Source of the DNA: Phycicoccus sp. M110.8
Lineage (GTDB): Bacteria; Actinomycetota; Actinomycetes; Actinomycetales; Dermatophilaceae
Reading direction: 5' to 3'
Assembly: GCF_032464895.1 (NCBI RefSeq)
Contig: NZ_JAWDIC010000001.1
Span: 558,001 to 622,000, forward strand
DNA: 64,000 nt
Shown: piece by piece, positions 47,471 to 55,446 of the stretch
Position numbering within the stretch: the stretch's first letter is position 1
Layout of the letters: each line of letters begins with the position of its first letter
The notes under the pieces: model-generated
Seen by the model: only the letters and a program-made list of their open reading frames with translations
Databases searched by the model: none
What the model was told of the DNA's origin: nothing
Made by a program: the position numbers and the translations under genes

Positions 47471-50400
47471 ATGCGCCTTCGCCTCACCGTGTCCGTCCAG
47501 GACACCGGACATGCGCCGTCCACGCACGAGCTCGAGGTCGAGGCCGTGTCCGGCTGCACCGCCGGCGAGCTGGCGCGGGCGCTCTCCACGCACCTCGGCG
47601 TGGCCGGCGACGACCTGTCCAGTCGCGGCCGGCCGGTGCCCTCGTCGTCGCTGGTCGGGGTGGCGCCCCTCGTCGACGGCGCGGCCCTCACGCTCGATGG
47701 CGCGCGGACCGCGGGCGAGCACCGGCCCGCACCGCGCAGCCCGGTGCAGCTGTCCGTGGCGCACGGTCCGGACGCCGGGCGCACCCTGGAGCTCCAGCCC
47801 GGCACCCTCACCATCGGCCGCTCGCGCGACGCCGACATCTGCCTGGACGACCCGGGGCTGTCCCGCGTGCACGCCGAGCTGCACGTGTCCTCCGACGGGG
47901 TCCAGGTCGCAGACCTCGGCTCCACCAACGGCACCCGCCTCGACGGGGAACGGCTGGGCGAGGGCCCGCGCACCGCCCGGTCCGGCGCGCTCGTCACGGC
48001 GGGTGCATCGGTGCTCCGGCTGGGCCCGGCTCCGGACGTCCCCGCCACCACCCGACCCAGGCCGGACGGCACGACCGCGGTCAACCGTCGCCCCCGCGTG
48101 CTCGACCCCGCCGTCCCCACCGCGATCGCCCTGCCGGCCCCGCCCGACGCGCCCCGCCGCATCCGCGTCCCGTGGGTGGCCATGCTCCTGCCCATCCCGT
48201 TCGCCGCGGCGATGGCCGCCTTCTTCGGGCCGATGATGCTCGCCTTCGCCGTGATGGGTCCCGCGGTCATGGCGGGGACGACCCTGACCGACCGGTTCGG
48301 CGCGCGCCGCCGGTATGCCGAGGAGTCGGCACAGCACGCGCGCCGCCTGGCCGAGGCGCTGGCCCGCGTGGACGAGGTCGCCGGGCAGGAGGCTGCGGAG
48401 CTGCGACGCGCCCATCCCGACCCGGCTGCCGTCCTGGCCACGGCGTGCGGCCCGACCGCCGGGATCTGGGAGCGCCGCCGCCACGACCGCGACTTCCTGC
48501 GGATCTCGCTCGGGACGTGCGACCGGCCGTCCGGCACCCGCGTCATCCGGCCGCAGGGAGACGCGGGTCCCGACCACGTCGTCCTCACGGGGGTGCCGAG
48601 CGTGCTGGCATGGCCCACCGTGGGCACGGCCGGCCTCTGCGGTGCACGCGAGCACGTCCTCGGGCTGGCCCGCTCCGTCATCGGGCAGGTCGCCACCCTG
48701 CACTCGCCGGCAGACGTGCGGCTGACCCTGCTCACCGACGAGGAGCACGCCACGGACTGGGAGTGGATGGCGCGGCTCCCCCACCTGCGTGGCGACGACG
48801 GCGCGCTGCGTGACGGGGCCCTGGCCGTCGGACGCGCCGAGGCGACCCTTGTGGTGTCCCGGCTCGGCGAGCCGGCGGCGGCCGGGCGGCGCCACGGCGG
48901 AGCGTCGCCCGGCGAGAGCCACCACGGTCCGTGGACGGTGCTCGTGGTGGACGGCGGCGCAGACCTGGCGGAGGTCCCCGGCCTCGCCGAGGTCCTCGCA
49001 CAGGGAGCGGCCGCGGGCCTGGTCGCGCTGGTGCTGGCGCCGGAGCGTGGCGCCCTCCCTGCGGGGTGCGCAGCCGTCCTCGACCTCGCCCGACCGGCCC
49101 TCCCGCGGCTCGAGCTCCCGGGCACCGAGCAGCAGCACGTGGTGGTCGACCGCGTGGGTGCGTGGTGGGCCGACCGCCTGAGCCGGGGGCTGGCGCCGCT
49201 GCGCGACGCCACCCCCGTCGCCGGCGACGCAGCCCTGCCCGAGCACCTGTCCCTGGCCACAGCCCTCGGGACGGACACGTGGGACGCCGCCGCACTCGCG
49301 GCCCGGTGGGAGGCCGACCCCGCCGTCACCGCGGTACCCGTCGGAGCAGGCCCCGACGGCGCGCTGGTCCTGGACCTCGCGGTGGACGGCCCCCATGCGC
49401 TGGTCGGTGGTACCACCGGGGCCGGCAAGTCCGAGTTCCTGCGCACGCTGGTCGCCTCCATGGCGGTGCACTCCCGACCTGACCGGCTCTCGCTCGTGCT
49501 GGTCGACTACAAGGGCGGGGCCGCCTTCCGCGAGTGCGCGGACTTCCCCCAGGTGAGCGGGCTCGTCACCGACCTCGACGAGCACCTCGCCGACCGAGCG
49601 CTCGCCTCGCTGTCGGCGGAGCTGAAGCGGCGCGAGCAGGTGTTGCACGCGGCGGGTGTCCCGGACTTCGCGGCATACCAGCGTCACCAGGCCTCCAGGG
49701 CCCAGCCGCTGGCCCGGCTGGTGGTGGTGGTCGACGAGTTCCGGGCCCTGGCCGACGAGCTGCCCGCGTTCGTCGACGGCATGGTGCGCTTCGCGGCCCT
49801 GGGCAGGTCGCTCGGCGTGCACGTGGTCCTGGCCACCCAGCGACCGGCGGGGGTCGTGACGGCCGACATCAAGGCCAACGTCAACCTGCGCATCGCGCTG
49901 AGGATGCGCGACGACACCGAGTCCCAGGACGTCGTCGGCACCACCGAGGCGGCGCGGATCCCGCCCACGTGCCCCGGTCGGGCGCTGGTCTCGGCCGGCG
50001 GCGCAGCGCCCGTTCCCTTCCAGGCCGCCCACGTGGGCGGGCCCGCGCCGTCACCGCCGTCGAACGGCATCCGGGTCCGCGACCTCCGGCTGGGGCGACC
50101 CGTGGGCCCGGCACGCGAGCCCGTTCGTGCCACCAGCGTCGCCACCCGCCCGACCACGGTCCACGTGGGCTCCCCACCCGGCTCCGCGGGTGCGGATGCC
50201 GACGGCGAGGGTCCGACCGAGCTGGAGGTCCTCGTGCAGGCAGCCCGGGGCGCCGCCCACCGTCTCCAGGTGCCCCCGGCTCCCCCTGCTTGGCTGCCGC
50301 CGCTGCCGGACCTGCTGCAGCTGCCGCCGCCGGCAGTGCGACGGCAACCCGGGACCGCCGTGGTGCTGGGAGTGGCCGACCGTCCCGGCGACCAGGCGCA

Positions 50401-51820
50401 GGAACCCTTCACCGTCGAGCTCTCGTCCCCCGGCCACTGGGCGTTCGTCGGCGCCGGCGGGAGCGGGCGCACCACCGCGCTGCTCGGACTGGCGTCGACG
50501 GCGACCGCGCAGCTCCCACCGCGCGACCTGCACGTGTATGCCGTGAGCGGCGGCTCGCTCGCGGGCGTCGAGGGCCTCCCCCACTGCGGCGCGCACGTGT
50601 CCTGGGACGACCTGCCTCGTCTGCACCGCCTCGTCGAGAGGCTTGCGGAGTCGATGGCGGGGCGCCGGGCGGACCTCGCGGCGACCCGCCACTCGTCCAT
50701 GGCTGCCTGGCGTGCCGCCGCTCCGAGCGAGGTTCCGCCGGACGTCCTCCTGCTGCTCGACGACTGGGACCTGTTGCAGGGCCGCACGGACGAGGTGTCG
50801 GCCGGCGGTCTCAGCGACCGCCTGCTGGCCCTGCTGCGGGAGGGCGATGGCGTCGGCCTGACGGCGGCCCTCACCGGCGGGCGCTCGCTGCTCGTCGGGC
50901 GGACGGCCACCGCCGCACCCCACCGCGTCCTCCTGCGGCAGGCGGACCCGGCAGACGCACTCCTGGTCGGCTTGAGCCCCAAGGTCCTGCCGCGGCACCA
51001 GCCCCCGGGGCGGGGCGTGCTGCCCGACGGGACCGAGGTCCAGCTCGCGGTGCCAAACCCGTGGCAGCCGGCCGAGGGCGAGCCGGGGGCCACGCCTCGA
51101 CCGCCGATCCGGATCGCCCCCCTCCCGGTCCAGGTCGCCGCCGCGGAGGTCACCGTGGAGGACGGTCGGGTCGCGGGTGCTGCCCCGACCGGCGACGCGT
51201 GCGAACAACCTGCAGGCTCGGCGCGCCGACTCCTCGCCCTGGGCCTGGGTGGGGACGAGGGCGCAGTCGTCGGGCTGGACCCCGACCGGCACGGCCGTCG
51301 CTGGTTGGTGTGCGGAGCGCCCCGCAGCGGGGTCACGACCGCGCTGCAGCTCGTCACCCAGAGAGCAGCCGCACAGCGTCGCCGGGTCGCGGTCGTGGGC
51401 AGCGTGCTGGCCTCGAGGGCTCCGGAAGGGGTGGTCGTCGTCGACCCGCTGGACCCACGACCGCTCGTCGACCTGCGTCGAGCCGTTCGCGACCTGGTCG
51501 TCGTCGTCGACGAGGCGCACACCCTGGTCGACACCCCCGTCGACCCCGTCCTGCGCGAGATCTCGGCCCTTGTCGAGCGTGACCACGGACTGCTCGTGTG
51601 CGGCGCCGATGCCGGTGCGCTCGCAGCCCAGTACCGCGGGCCAGCGGTCGAGGTCGCGCGTCACCGCACCGGCCTGCTGCTCGGCCGCTGCGGGCCGGTC
51701 GAGTCGGACCTGCTCGGCGTTCGTCCTGTTGCGGGCGGCCCGTGCCCACCCGGCCGGGGAGTCCTCGTCATCCGGGGCACGGCCGTCCCGATCCAGCTGG
51801 CGGACCCGGGCACCCCCTGA
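47471..51820 (+). CDS. EssC/EccC-like FtsK-SpoIIIE ATPase with N-terminal FHA domain
   Basis: The 1,449-residue protein begins with a ubiquitin-like region (1-80), a FHA phosphothreonine-binding domain (about 95-175: GR 116-117, SRVH 131-134, STNG 151-154), two membrane helices (about 238-275), then three ATPase domains. The first has an intact Walker A at 646-654 (GGTTGAGKS) and Walker B LVVVVDEFRAL. The second has GAGGSGRTT at 994-1002 (Lys replaced by Arg) and the third GAPRSGVTT at 1282-1290 (Lys replaced by Val). This is the layout of type VII secretion motor ATPases (EssC of Firmicutes, with FHA; EccC of actinobacteria lacks FHA). No WXG100 gene or other T7SS component is next to it. 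It is divergent from the Tad operon. Confidence 0.85.
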   Translation: MRLRLTVSVQDTGHAPSTHELEVEAVSGCTAGELARALSTHLGVAGDDLSSRGRPVPSSSLVGVAPLVDGAALTLDGARTAGEHRPAPRSPVQLSVAHGPDAGRTLELQPGTLTIGRSRDADICLDDPGLSRVHAELHVSSDGVQVADLGSTNGTRLDGERLGEGPRTARSGALVTAGASVLRLGPAPDVPATTRPRPDGTTAVNRRPRVLDPAVPTAIALPAPPDAPRRIRVPWVAMLLPIPFAAAMAAFFGPMMLAFAVMGPAVMAGTTLTDRFGARRRYAEESAQHARRLAEALARVDEVAGQEAAELRRAHPDPAAVLATACGPTAGIWERRRHDRDFLRISLGTCDRPSGTRVIRPQGDAGPDHVVLTGVPSVLAWPTVGTAGLCGAREHVLGLARSVIGQVATLHSPADVRLTLLTDEEHATDWEWMARLPHLRGDDGALRDGALAVGRAEATLVVSRLGEPAAAGRRHGGASPGESHHGPWTVLVVDGGADLAEVPGLAEVLAQGAAAGLVALVLAPERGALPAGCAAVLDLARPALPRLELPGTEQQHVVVDRVGAWWADRLSRGLAPLRDATPVAGDAALPEHLSLATALGTDTWDAAALAARWEADPAVTAVPVGAGPDGALVLDLAVDGPHALVGGTTGAGKSEFLRTLVASMAVHSRPDRLSLVLVDYKGGAAFRECADFPQVSGLVTDLDEHLADRALASLSAELKRREQVLHAAGVPDFAAYQRHQASRAQPLARLVVVVDEFRALADELPAFVDGMVRFAALGRSLGVHVVLATQRPAGVVTADIKANVNLRIALRMRDDTESQDVVGTTEAARIPPTCPGRALVSAGGAAPVPFQAAHVGGPAPSPPSNGIRVRDLRLGRPVGPAREPVRATSVATRPTTVHVGSPPGSAGADADGEGPTELEVLVQAARGAAHRLQVPPAPPAWLPPLPDLLQLPPPAVRRQPGTAVVLGVADRPGDQAQEPFTVELSSPGHWAFVGAGGSGRTTALLGLASTATAQLPPRDLHVYAVSGGSLAGVEGLPHCGAHVSWDDLPRLHRLVERLAESMAGRRADLAATRHSSMAAWRAAAPSEVPPDVLLLLDDWDLLQGRTDEVSAGGLSDRLLALLREGDGVGLTAALTGGRSLLVGRTATAAPHRVLLRQADPADALLVGLSPKVLPRHQPPGRGVLPDGTEVQLAVPNPWQPAEGEPGATPRPPIRIAPLPVQVAAAEVTVEDGRVAGAAPTGDACEQPAGSARRLLALGLGGDEGAVVGLDPDRHGRRWLVCGAPRSGVTTALQLVTQRAAAQRRRVAVVGSVLASRAPEGVVVVDPLDPRPLVDLRRAVRDLVVVVDEAHTLVDTPVDPVLREISALVERDHGLLVCGADAGALAAQYRGPAVEVARHRTGLLLGRCGPVESDLLGVRPVAGGPCPPGRGVLVIRGTAVPIQLADPGTP

Positions 51821-51830
51821 GCGGCCGGAC

Positions 51831-51853
51831 GGCGCCCCTCCGCGGGGGGTGCC
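51831..51853 (+). terminator. Hairpin after the EssC-like gene
   Basis: GGCGCCCC and GGGGGGTGCC pair across a short TCCGC loop, 10 bp after the stop codon. A CACCCCC run at the very end of the gene can compete for the same partner. No T-run follows. Confidence 0.55.
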
Positions 51854-51964
51854 CGAGCTGCCCGCAGCCACCCCCGGTGAAGGTTGTCCCGGACAGGTTC
51901 CACCCGGAGATCCCGCTGCAGCCGTCAAGGATGGTGTGGACTGCAGGCAGGAAGGGGGGAACCG

Positions 51965-51997
51965 ATGAGCGCCTTCGCGGACGCCCACATGCGCTGA
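51965..51997 (+). CDS. Ten-residue open frame with strong ribosome-binding site
   Basis: ATG AGC GCC TTC ... TGA encodes MSAFADAHMR and is preceded after 6 bases by a GGAAGGGGGGAA run that is an unusually strong ribosome-binding region. It could be a leader peptide, a decayed 5' end of a short gene (a WXG100 gene would be expected in this position of a T7SS locus), or chance. No gene follows in frame on this strand. Confidence 0.25.
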   Translation: MSAFADAHMR

Positions 51998-52017
51998 CCC
52001 TAGGACGTGGGCGAAGG

Positions 52018-52428
52018 TCAGGCGGCTCGGTCCCTGGTGTCGGCCCGGGCTGCGGCCACGACACCGAGGACGCCCACGACCGCCAGCGCGAGCGCGAGCA
52101 CCCCTCGCCCGGCCTGGAACAGGGACCAGGCGACCGGCAGCAGGAGGACGTTCCACACGATCGTCGGGGTGTTGGGCCAGTTCGCGCCCTGCAGCCAGCC
52201 ACGGCCCAGCACGCCGAGGAGAACGGCGAACACGGCGATGAGCACGATCGACATCACCACCCTCGTCGGGTCGTCACCGGCCCCCTGCGCCAGCTCCCAG
52301 AGGTAGAAGGCGCAGAACCCGAGCAGCACGAGGGCCTGCAGGCCGCAGAGGGCGGCCGCGAGGAGTCGGAACGGGTCGCGCCGCGAGGGGGCGGACGCGG
52401 GTGCGGCAGCAGGGGGGACGTCGCTCAC
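52018..52428 (-). CDS. Putative four-helix membrane protein
   Basis: The 136-residue protein has four hydrophobic segments (LLAAALCGLQALVLLGFCAFYLWELA, VVMSIVLIAVFAVLLGVLG, TIVWNVLLLPVAWSLFQ, VLALALAVVGVLGVVAAA) after a Pro/Ala-rich N-terminus. No family is recognised; such proteins often stand beside essC- or whiB-type genes in actinobacteria without known function. GTG 52428 is preferred over GTG 52437 because TACTGT (complement of 52436-52441) ends 7 nt upstream, consistent with a leaderless transcript. Confidence 0.7.
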   Translation of the reverse strand: MSDVPPAAAPASAPSRRDPFRLLAAALCGLQALVLLGFCAFYLWELAQGAGDDPTRVVMSIVLIAVFAVLLGVLGRGWLQGANWPNTPTIVWNVLLLPVAWSLFQAGRGVLALALAVVGVLGVVAAARADTRDRAA

Positions 52429-52441
52429 GCGGCTCACAGTA

Positions 52442-52804
52442 CGACCCGGCGACCCGCCGTCTGGTGCGCTCGCACTAGGCAGGCCGCTGCATCTGTCCGC
52501 GATGTGAGCAAAACCTCACCGTCACAAGCCGGTTACTTGCCGGCAACCCTCCACAAATGCCCCCACGTCTGTGAGGCTGGAACAGAAACGTGGGTGTTGC
52601 CGTTGGCACAGGTGCCCCTACACCTCCACAATGGACCCCGCACGCGTTTCTGCCTGCGCCAAAATCGGACGGCAACACCTCCGGGCGCCGGCGAGCACGA
52701 CCCCAGCACACCCCGCAACGAAGCGGCCGTGCCGTGTGGTCCGCATCCTGGGCCGCGCGCCCCGGACCCGCTACACCCCCTGCATCACAAGGAGCACGAT
52801 CTTC
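52442..52804 (+). promoter_or_regulatory. Long whiB1 upstream region with palindromes and a leader
   Basis: This 363-bp stretch holds no gene. Read in order it has GTGAG-CAAAAC-CTCAC (52504-52519), a palindrome TTGCCGGCAA (52537-52546), a stem CCCACGT/ACGTGGG (52562-52568 with 52588-52594), and a promoter candidate TTGCCG-16-TACACC (52597-52624). A start near 52631 would leave a leader of about 170 nt. AAGGAG at 52789-52794 serves the start codon. The GTGAG/CTCAC site resembles a CRP-type palindrome but its half-site spacing is not canonical. Confidence 0.5.
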
Positions 52805-53053
52805 ATGGACTGGCGCGACCGCGCTGCCTGCCTCGACGAGGACCCCGAGCTGTTCTTCCCCATCGGGAACACCGGCCCGGCCATCCTCCAGATCGAGGAG
52901 GCCAAGGCTGTCTGCCGTCGGTGTGAGGTCATCGACACCTGCCTGAAGTGGGCGCTGGAGTCCGGCCAGGACGCCGGTGTCTGGGGTGGCATGTCCGAGG
53001 ACGAGCGTCGCGCCCTCAAGCGCCGCAACGCTCGCGCGCGCCGCGCCGGCTGA
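52805..53053 (+). CDS. whiB1: WhiB1-type iron-sulfur transcription factor
   Basis: The 82-residue protein (MDWRDRAACLDEDPELFFPIG ... ) has four cysteines at 9, 37, 40 and 46 that ligate a 4Fe-4S cluster, the GVWGG turn at 59-63 and a basic C-terminal helix KRRNARARRAG. The sequence ALESGQDAGVWGGMSEDERRALKRRNARARR is that of WhiB1, which binds sigma-70 region 4 and responds to NO. The start ATG 52805 has AAGGAG 10 bases upstream. It is single, with a long leader and a terminator shared with pdtaS. Confidence 0.95.
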   Translation: MDWRDRAACLDEDPELFFPIGNTGPAILQIEEAKAVCRRCEVIDTCLKWALESGQDAGVWGGMSEDERRALKRRNARARRAG

Positions 53054-53082
53054 AACCCCCCGCCGCGCCGGCTGAAACCCCC
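53040..53082 (+). repeat. Direct repeat of the whiB1 3' end
   Basis: GCCGCGCCGGCTGAAACCCC(CC) occurs twice in tandem (53040-53061 and 53062-53082). The first copy includes the last codons and stop of whiB1, so the second is a 3'-end duplication outside the gene. Confidence 0.8.
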
Positions 53083-53139
53083 TGTTGGTCCTGCTGCCGG
53101 CCGCAGCCCTAGCCCCGCCCACGGAGACGAGAGGCCCCC

Positions 53140-53169
53140 GCGGCTGACGCGACCGCCGCGGTCAGCCGC
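53140..53169. terminator. Bidirectional terminator between whiB1 and pdtaS
   Basis: GCGGCTGAC (53140-53148) pairs with GTCAGCCGC (53161-53169) across a 12-nt loop, and an inner GACCG-CCG-CGGTC hairpin competes for the same bases. It overlaps the last codons of the histidine kinase gene on the minus strand. Confidence 0.6.
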
Positions 53170-54655
53170 CGTCGCGGCCCAGGGGACGCAGCCTGGCCAC
53201 CAGCCGGACCCGCGTCCCCCGCGGCTCGGCTTTCTCCCAGATGATCCGGCCCCGCAGGTCCTGCACCAGCGAGGTGACGATCTGGGTCCCGAGGCCCGAG
53301 CCGCCGGGCCGGAAGCCCTCCGGCAGGCCGATCCCGTCGTCGGTGATGGTGACGGTCAGCAGGTCGTCCCCCTTGTCGTCGGCGGACCGCTGCGCCTCGA
53401 CGGTGATGGTGCCGCCCCCGGCGGGGGCCAGACCGTGCTCCACGGCGTTCTGCACCAGCTCGGACAGCACCATGGCCATGGCCGTGGCGTCCTCCGCGCG
53501 CACCATGCCGAAGGACCCCTCGACCCGTGAGGTGATCGGCTCCTCGGCCTTGGCCACCTCGGTGATGGCCTGCAGCCCCCGCACGGCGATGTCGTCGAAG
53601 TCGACCGTCTCGTCGAACCCCTGGCTGAGCGTCTCGTGCACGAGCGCGATCACGCCGACCCGCCGCACGGCCTCCTCGAGCGCGACGCGGCCCGTCTCGC
53701 CCTCGGGCAGGCGCCGGGCCTGCAGCCGCAGCAGCGCCGCCACGGTCTGCAGGTTGTTCTTCACCCGGTGGTGGATCTCGCGGATCGTCGCGTCCTTGGT
53801 CATCAGCTCCTGCTCGCGGCGCCGCAGCTCGGACACGTCGCGCAGCAGCAGGAGCGCCCCCACCCGGTGACCCCCTTCGGTCAGCGGGATCGCGCGCATC
53901 GAGACGCTCACCCCGCGGCTCGTGACCTCGGTGCGCCACGGAGCCCGGCCGGTGACGACGACGGCCAGCGACTCGTCGACCGGCGACTCGTCGCGCAGCA
54001 GGTCGGCCACGACCTTGGCGAGCAGCTCGCCGATGACGTCCCCGACGTGGCCGAGGCGGTGCACGGCCGACAGGGCGTTGGGGCTGGCGTAGGTGACGAT
54101 CCCGTTGACGTCGAGTCGGATGACCCCGTCACCGACCCGGGGCGCGCCGCGCCGCTGCCCTGTCGGGGCCGACACGTTGGGGAACTCCCCGGCCGCGATC
54201 ATGCGGGCGAGGGAGTCGGCGAGCGCCTGGTAGGTCAGCTCGAGCCGGCTGGGGGTGCGCATGGCCGCGAGGTTGGTGTGGCGGGTGATGACGGCCAGCG
54301 CCCGGCCGTCCTTGACGACCGGGATCGCCTCCTCGCGCACGGGCATGTCGTCGCGGAAGATCGGGTCCTTCTGCCGCACGATGCGCCGGTCGAGGTAGGC
54401 CTGGTCGAGCAGCGACTGCCGTCCACGGTGGGTGCGGCGACCGACGACGTCCTCGAAGAACACCATCTGCCCCGTCGTGGGGCGGACGTGGGCCACGGCC
54501 AGCCACCCCTCGAGACCACCCGGCACCCACAGCACGAGGTCGGCGAAGGACAGGTCGGAGATCAGTTGCCAGTCCCCCACCAGCAGCTGCAGCCACTCGA
54601 CCTCCTGCGGGGCGAGGTCGGTCGAGGAGGAGAGGACCTCGTTGAGGGTGGCCAC
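53162..54655 (-). CDS. pdtaS: PdtaS-type cytosolic sensor histidine kinase
   Basis: The 497-residue protein has an N-terminal GAF-like region (about 1-140), a PAS domain (about 175-275) and a HisKA_2 dimerisation helix with the phospho-acceptor in IREIHHRVKNNLQTVAALLRLQ (His295/His296), followed by an ATPase lid with VLSELVQNAVEHGL (N box), TITDDGIGLPEGF (G1) and GGSGLGTQIV (G2). No membrane segment is present. PdtaS normally phosphorylates the ANTAR RNA-binding regulator PdtaR, which is not in this window. GTG 54655 has TAGGCT six bases upstream, indicating a leaderless message. Confidence 0.92.
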   Translation of the reverse strand: MATLNEVLSSSTDLAPQEVEWLQLLVGDWQLISDLSFADLVLWVPGGLEGWLAVAHVRPTTGQMVFFEDVVGRRTHRGRQSLLDQAYLDRRIVRQKDPIFRDDMPVREEAIPVVKDGRALAVITRHTNLAAMRTPSRLELTYQALADSLARMIAAGEFPNVSAPTGQRRGAPRVGDGVIRLDVNGIVTYASPNALSAVHRLGHVGDVIGELLAKVVADLLRDESPVDESLAVVVTGRAPWRTEVTSRGVSVSMRAIPLTEGGHRVGALLLLRDVSELRRREQELMTKDATIREIHHRVKNNLQTVAALLRLQARRLPEGETGRVALEEAVRRVGVIALVHETLSQGFDETVDFDDIAVRGLQAITEVAKAEEPITSRVEGSFGMVRAEDATAMAMVLSELVQNAVEHGLAPAGGGTITVEAQRSADDKGDDLLTVTITDDGIGLPEGFRPGGSGLGTQIVTSLVQDLRGRIIWEKAEPRGTRVRLVARLRPLGRDGG

Positions 54656-54708
54656 GCGCAGAGCCTAGCCAGCGACCGCAGCCGCGCCCGCGGGTGTATG
54701 CCGCCGGC

Positions 54709-55446
54709 TCAGTCCAGGTGCACGACGTCGCCGACGGCGACGGTCCCCGGGCGCAGGACCTCCGAGTACACCCCGGCGCAGAGGTCGTGCTGGTCGCTGA
54801 CGGTCTTGAGCATCCCCGGCCGTGCCGGCAGGTCGACCTGCGCGACGCCGACCATGCGGCACCGCTCGATCGGCTCGAGCACCCGCAGGCGCACCCCGCC
54901 GACCGTGAGCTCGCGGCCCACCCAGGCGTCCTCGGCATACGGCTCGGTGGTGGTGACGACGACGTTCGCGCGCAGGTGCCGCGGGTCGAGCGGCCTGCCG
55001 TCGCCCTCGTGCCGCCCGAGCTCGACCAGGGTCGCGGTGCCGACGAGGGAGACGCTGCCCGCGTCGAAGTGCGGCGTGGTGGTCTCCCTGCGCACCGCGA
55101 CCGGCTCACCGAAGAGACCGCTGAGCCGCTCGTCCGCCTCCGGCGACCCCGCCACCACCCTGGTCCCGTCCGGGAGCCGGAGGTGCACCACGTCGCCGGC
55201 CATCCACGACTCGAGCTCGAACACCGGGTCCATCCGGCGGAACCGGCGGGAGTGCTTGCCCGACGCCAGCTTGCCGGCGACGTCGTAGATCGCGTACCCG
55301 CGGTCGCCGACCACGCCACGGTCCTCGACCTCGAGCGAGGAGCATGGCTCGGCACCCGTCGCCTTCACCGGGAACCGTTGCAGGGAAACGACTTCCAGCG
55401 CAGCGAGCCCCTGCGCCGACGTCAACCGCTCCGCCCTCTCCGTCAC
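54709..55446 (-). CDS. MOSC domain protein
   Basis: The 245-residue protein has an N-terminal MOSC_N beta barrel (ALEVVSLQRFPVKATGAEPCSSLEVEDRGVVGDRGYAIYD) and a C-terminal MOSC domain (RHLRANVVVTTTEPYAEDAWVGRELTVGGVRLRVLEPIERCRMV ... DLCAGVYSEVLRPGTVAVGDVVHLD). The Cys of ERCRMV aligns with the conserved MOSC cysteine used in persulfide/molybdenum cofactor chemistry. GTG 55446 overlaps the gdh stop as GTGA, so it is translationally coupled to the glutamate dehydrogenase; the two have no known shared task. Confidence 0.85.
   Translation of the reverse strand: MTERAERLTSAQGLAALEVVSLQRFPVKATGAEPCSSLEVEDRGVVGDRGYAIYDVAGKLASGKHSRRFRRMDPVFELESWMAGDVVHLRLPDGTRVVAGSPEADERLSGLFGEPVAVRRETTTPHFDAGSVSLVGTATLVELGRHEGDGRPLDPRHLRANVVVTTTEPYAEDAWVGRELTVGGVRLRVLEPIERCRMVGVAQVDLPARPGMLKTVSDQHDLCAGVYSEVLRPGTVAVGDVVHLD

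Noticed and set aside
47471-51820. Complete type VII secretion locus
   Set aside because: Only the motor-like ATPase is present; no WXG100, EccB, EccD, EccE or mycosin gene is seen in the window.
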